DNA from: Rotaria macrura
Lineage: Eukaryota; Rotifera; Eurotatoria; Philodinida; Philodinidae
Reading direction: 5' to 3'
Assembly: GCA_900239685.1 (NCBI GenBank)
Contig: OENT01000089.1
Span: 163,457 to 227,456, forward strand
DNA: 64,000 nt
The notes below the pieces were generated by a model. The model did not search any database. It had not been told where the DNA came from and worked only from the letters and a program-made list of their open reading frames with translations. Position 1 is the first letter of the stretch, and each line of letters opens with the position of its first letter. The position numbers and the translations under genes were made by a program. This document shows positions 62,929 to 64,000 of this stretch, piece by piece.

Positions 62929-64000
62929 CTACAGTTTTACCATGGGTGATTCGGTCTGCAGCCAAGTTTCATAGTGCAAATATGGGAAACCAGTTGCACA
63001 CGCCACTCCATCGGCATTATACAAACGAACTGTTAAAGAAGACGCTTTCTTGTCTTTAAAGTTAAATTCACATCTTTTATTTCTTTTCTTTTCCTTCATA
63101 TTTTTACAAACCAATCCAAACTATTTTGTTTAGTCCTCTATGCTAATTATTCATTCAAAATTCAAGGGTAAATAATATCGCACGACCCCCGGCAATGGTT
63201 CTGTCCCATTCGTTAACAATTCCAGCAATAAAACAAGAACTTGAAAATAATTAGAAGCCAAGAGGGAAAAGCAAGACTTCAGGAGTGCATACTTCATCTG
63301 TAATTCACTGTACTTCAGTCGTATTTCACCGTACTTCAGCTGTACTTCACGGTACTTCAGTCGTACTGCAAATTATTTTTGAAGTAGATAAAGTCTCACT
63401 TTTCCCCCTTGTTGGAAGCGCTTTCTATCAGTCTTTAAGAACCACAACATTCTCATCACCCGTATTGAAGCATTGAAGATTGATGAGATATCAACTAATG
63501 AAGATCCAGTAATCGATATTGATCAAAAGCAGAAACCATCTTGAGACTGAAGGGAACGCACTCTTTGATTAGATAGTTGATTTTCATTCATATCTATCTG
63601 AATAAACAGCCCCACCCTATAATAGAAGACCCCTTTAATTAATTAATTTTTTGCTAGTTAGGGACTTAAATTAGTGTTTTTCCATCAAAATATGCTTGAT
63701 TCTTAAGGTTTTCAGTTGGAAATATTAAGAGAATGTGTTCATAATGATAATGACACCTTTCAAAACCCTGAAAATTACGATGGGGAGTAGATATGCACCA
63801 GTGCTAAATAGTAGATATCAATGATGAACGTTTTTTTGTATCTAAAAACTCCAGTCCCTACCAAACCTTCAGCTCATCTTTAGTTAACTTTGATTATGCT
63901 AGCGAACGGTACTATCAAATTTTACAAAATTAGATGAAAAGAAAAAACGACTAGGGGGACTGGTAAAATAATCAAAAATTTCGAGTTTTGACTATCCCCC
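62929..64000. other. Right edge: repetitive and unassigned DNA
   Basis: Contains the possible first exon of the decayed gene (62929-63114, minus) and a minisatellite at 63288-63370. The remainder is unassigned A/T-rich DNA reaching the window edge. Confidence 0.4.
63288..63370 (+). repeat. 21 bp minisatellite
   Basis: About four tandem copies of a ~21 bp unit, itself two ~10-11 bp halves of the form GTACTTCA(C/G)YY. The 7-residue periodicity HCTSVVF, HRTSAVL, HGTSVVL in one frame shows the unit length. Confidence 0.7.

Noticed and set aside
1..64000. CRISPR arrays, rRNA genes, bacterial operons
   Set aside because: No regularly spaced repeats or rRNA-like blocks were seen, and the genes have spliceosomal introns, so prokaryotic features are not expected.

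Overview
This window reads as nuclear DNA of a small-genome animal, most likely a bdelloid rotifer. The DNA is AT-rich. Most introns are 40-100 bp with GT-AG ends, with a few of 0.3-2.4 kb. The genes are animal orthologues: LMO4, TBCA, AP-3 beta, a SOL-type calpain, GUF1, CAF-1 p60 and a PPP1R14 inhibitor. A plant-style PPR-DYW gene is also present; among animals that class is known from rotifers. The species assignment is inference. I built the exon models by hand from splice signals, reading frame and family conservation; no alignment program was run.

Layout. 1-4650: LMO4-like LIM-only gene (+) behind a long low-complexity upstream region. 8403-17318: tubulin cofactor A and the AP-3 beta subunit, colinear on the minus strand. 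19063-21812: calpain-15/SOL-like protease (+) in 14 exons, one of only 8 nt. 24617-25959: a decayed hAT transposon with matching ends and target duplication. 26344-33608: mitochondrial GUF1 and, just upstream on the same strand, the PPR-DYW gene. 33955-36602: CAF-1 p60 (+), head to head with the PPR gene. 37859-38596: PP1 inhibitor (+). 38747-43174: two tandem RRM paralogues (-), the downstream one with a 2.4 kb intron carrying a 113 bp hAT MITE. 45121-46097: charged, helix-rich protein of unknown function (+). 48120-48927 and 56170-57203: two copies of a secreted hydrophobic-helix protein gene; a tRNA-derived SINE sits in the first intron of the second copy.

From about 49 kb to the end the DNA is mostly repeats: a GGATCC-rich block with a perfect palindrome around the single N, a pair of inverted repeats, hAT-like ends, and a decayed transposon-associated gene split by a younger 1.86 kb TIR element.

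Three colinear pairs (AP-3 beta/TBCA, PPR-DYW/GUF1, RRM-2/RRM-1) are separated by only 93-190 bp. Each downstream gene has an unpaired splice acceptor just before its start, which fits spliced-leader trans-splicing of polycistronic RNA. PPR-DYW and GUF1 are both probably mitochondrial, so that pair may be co-expressed for organelle RNA and translation functions. The DYW domain has lost its catalytic glutamate, which makes it the most interesting gene here.
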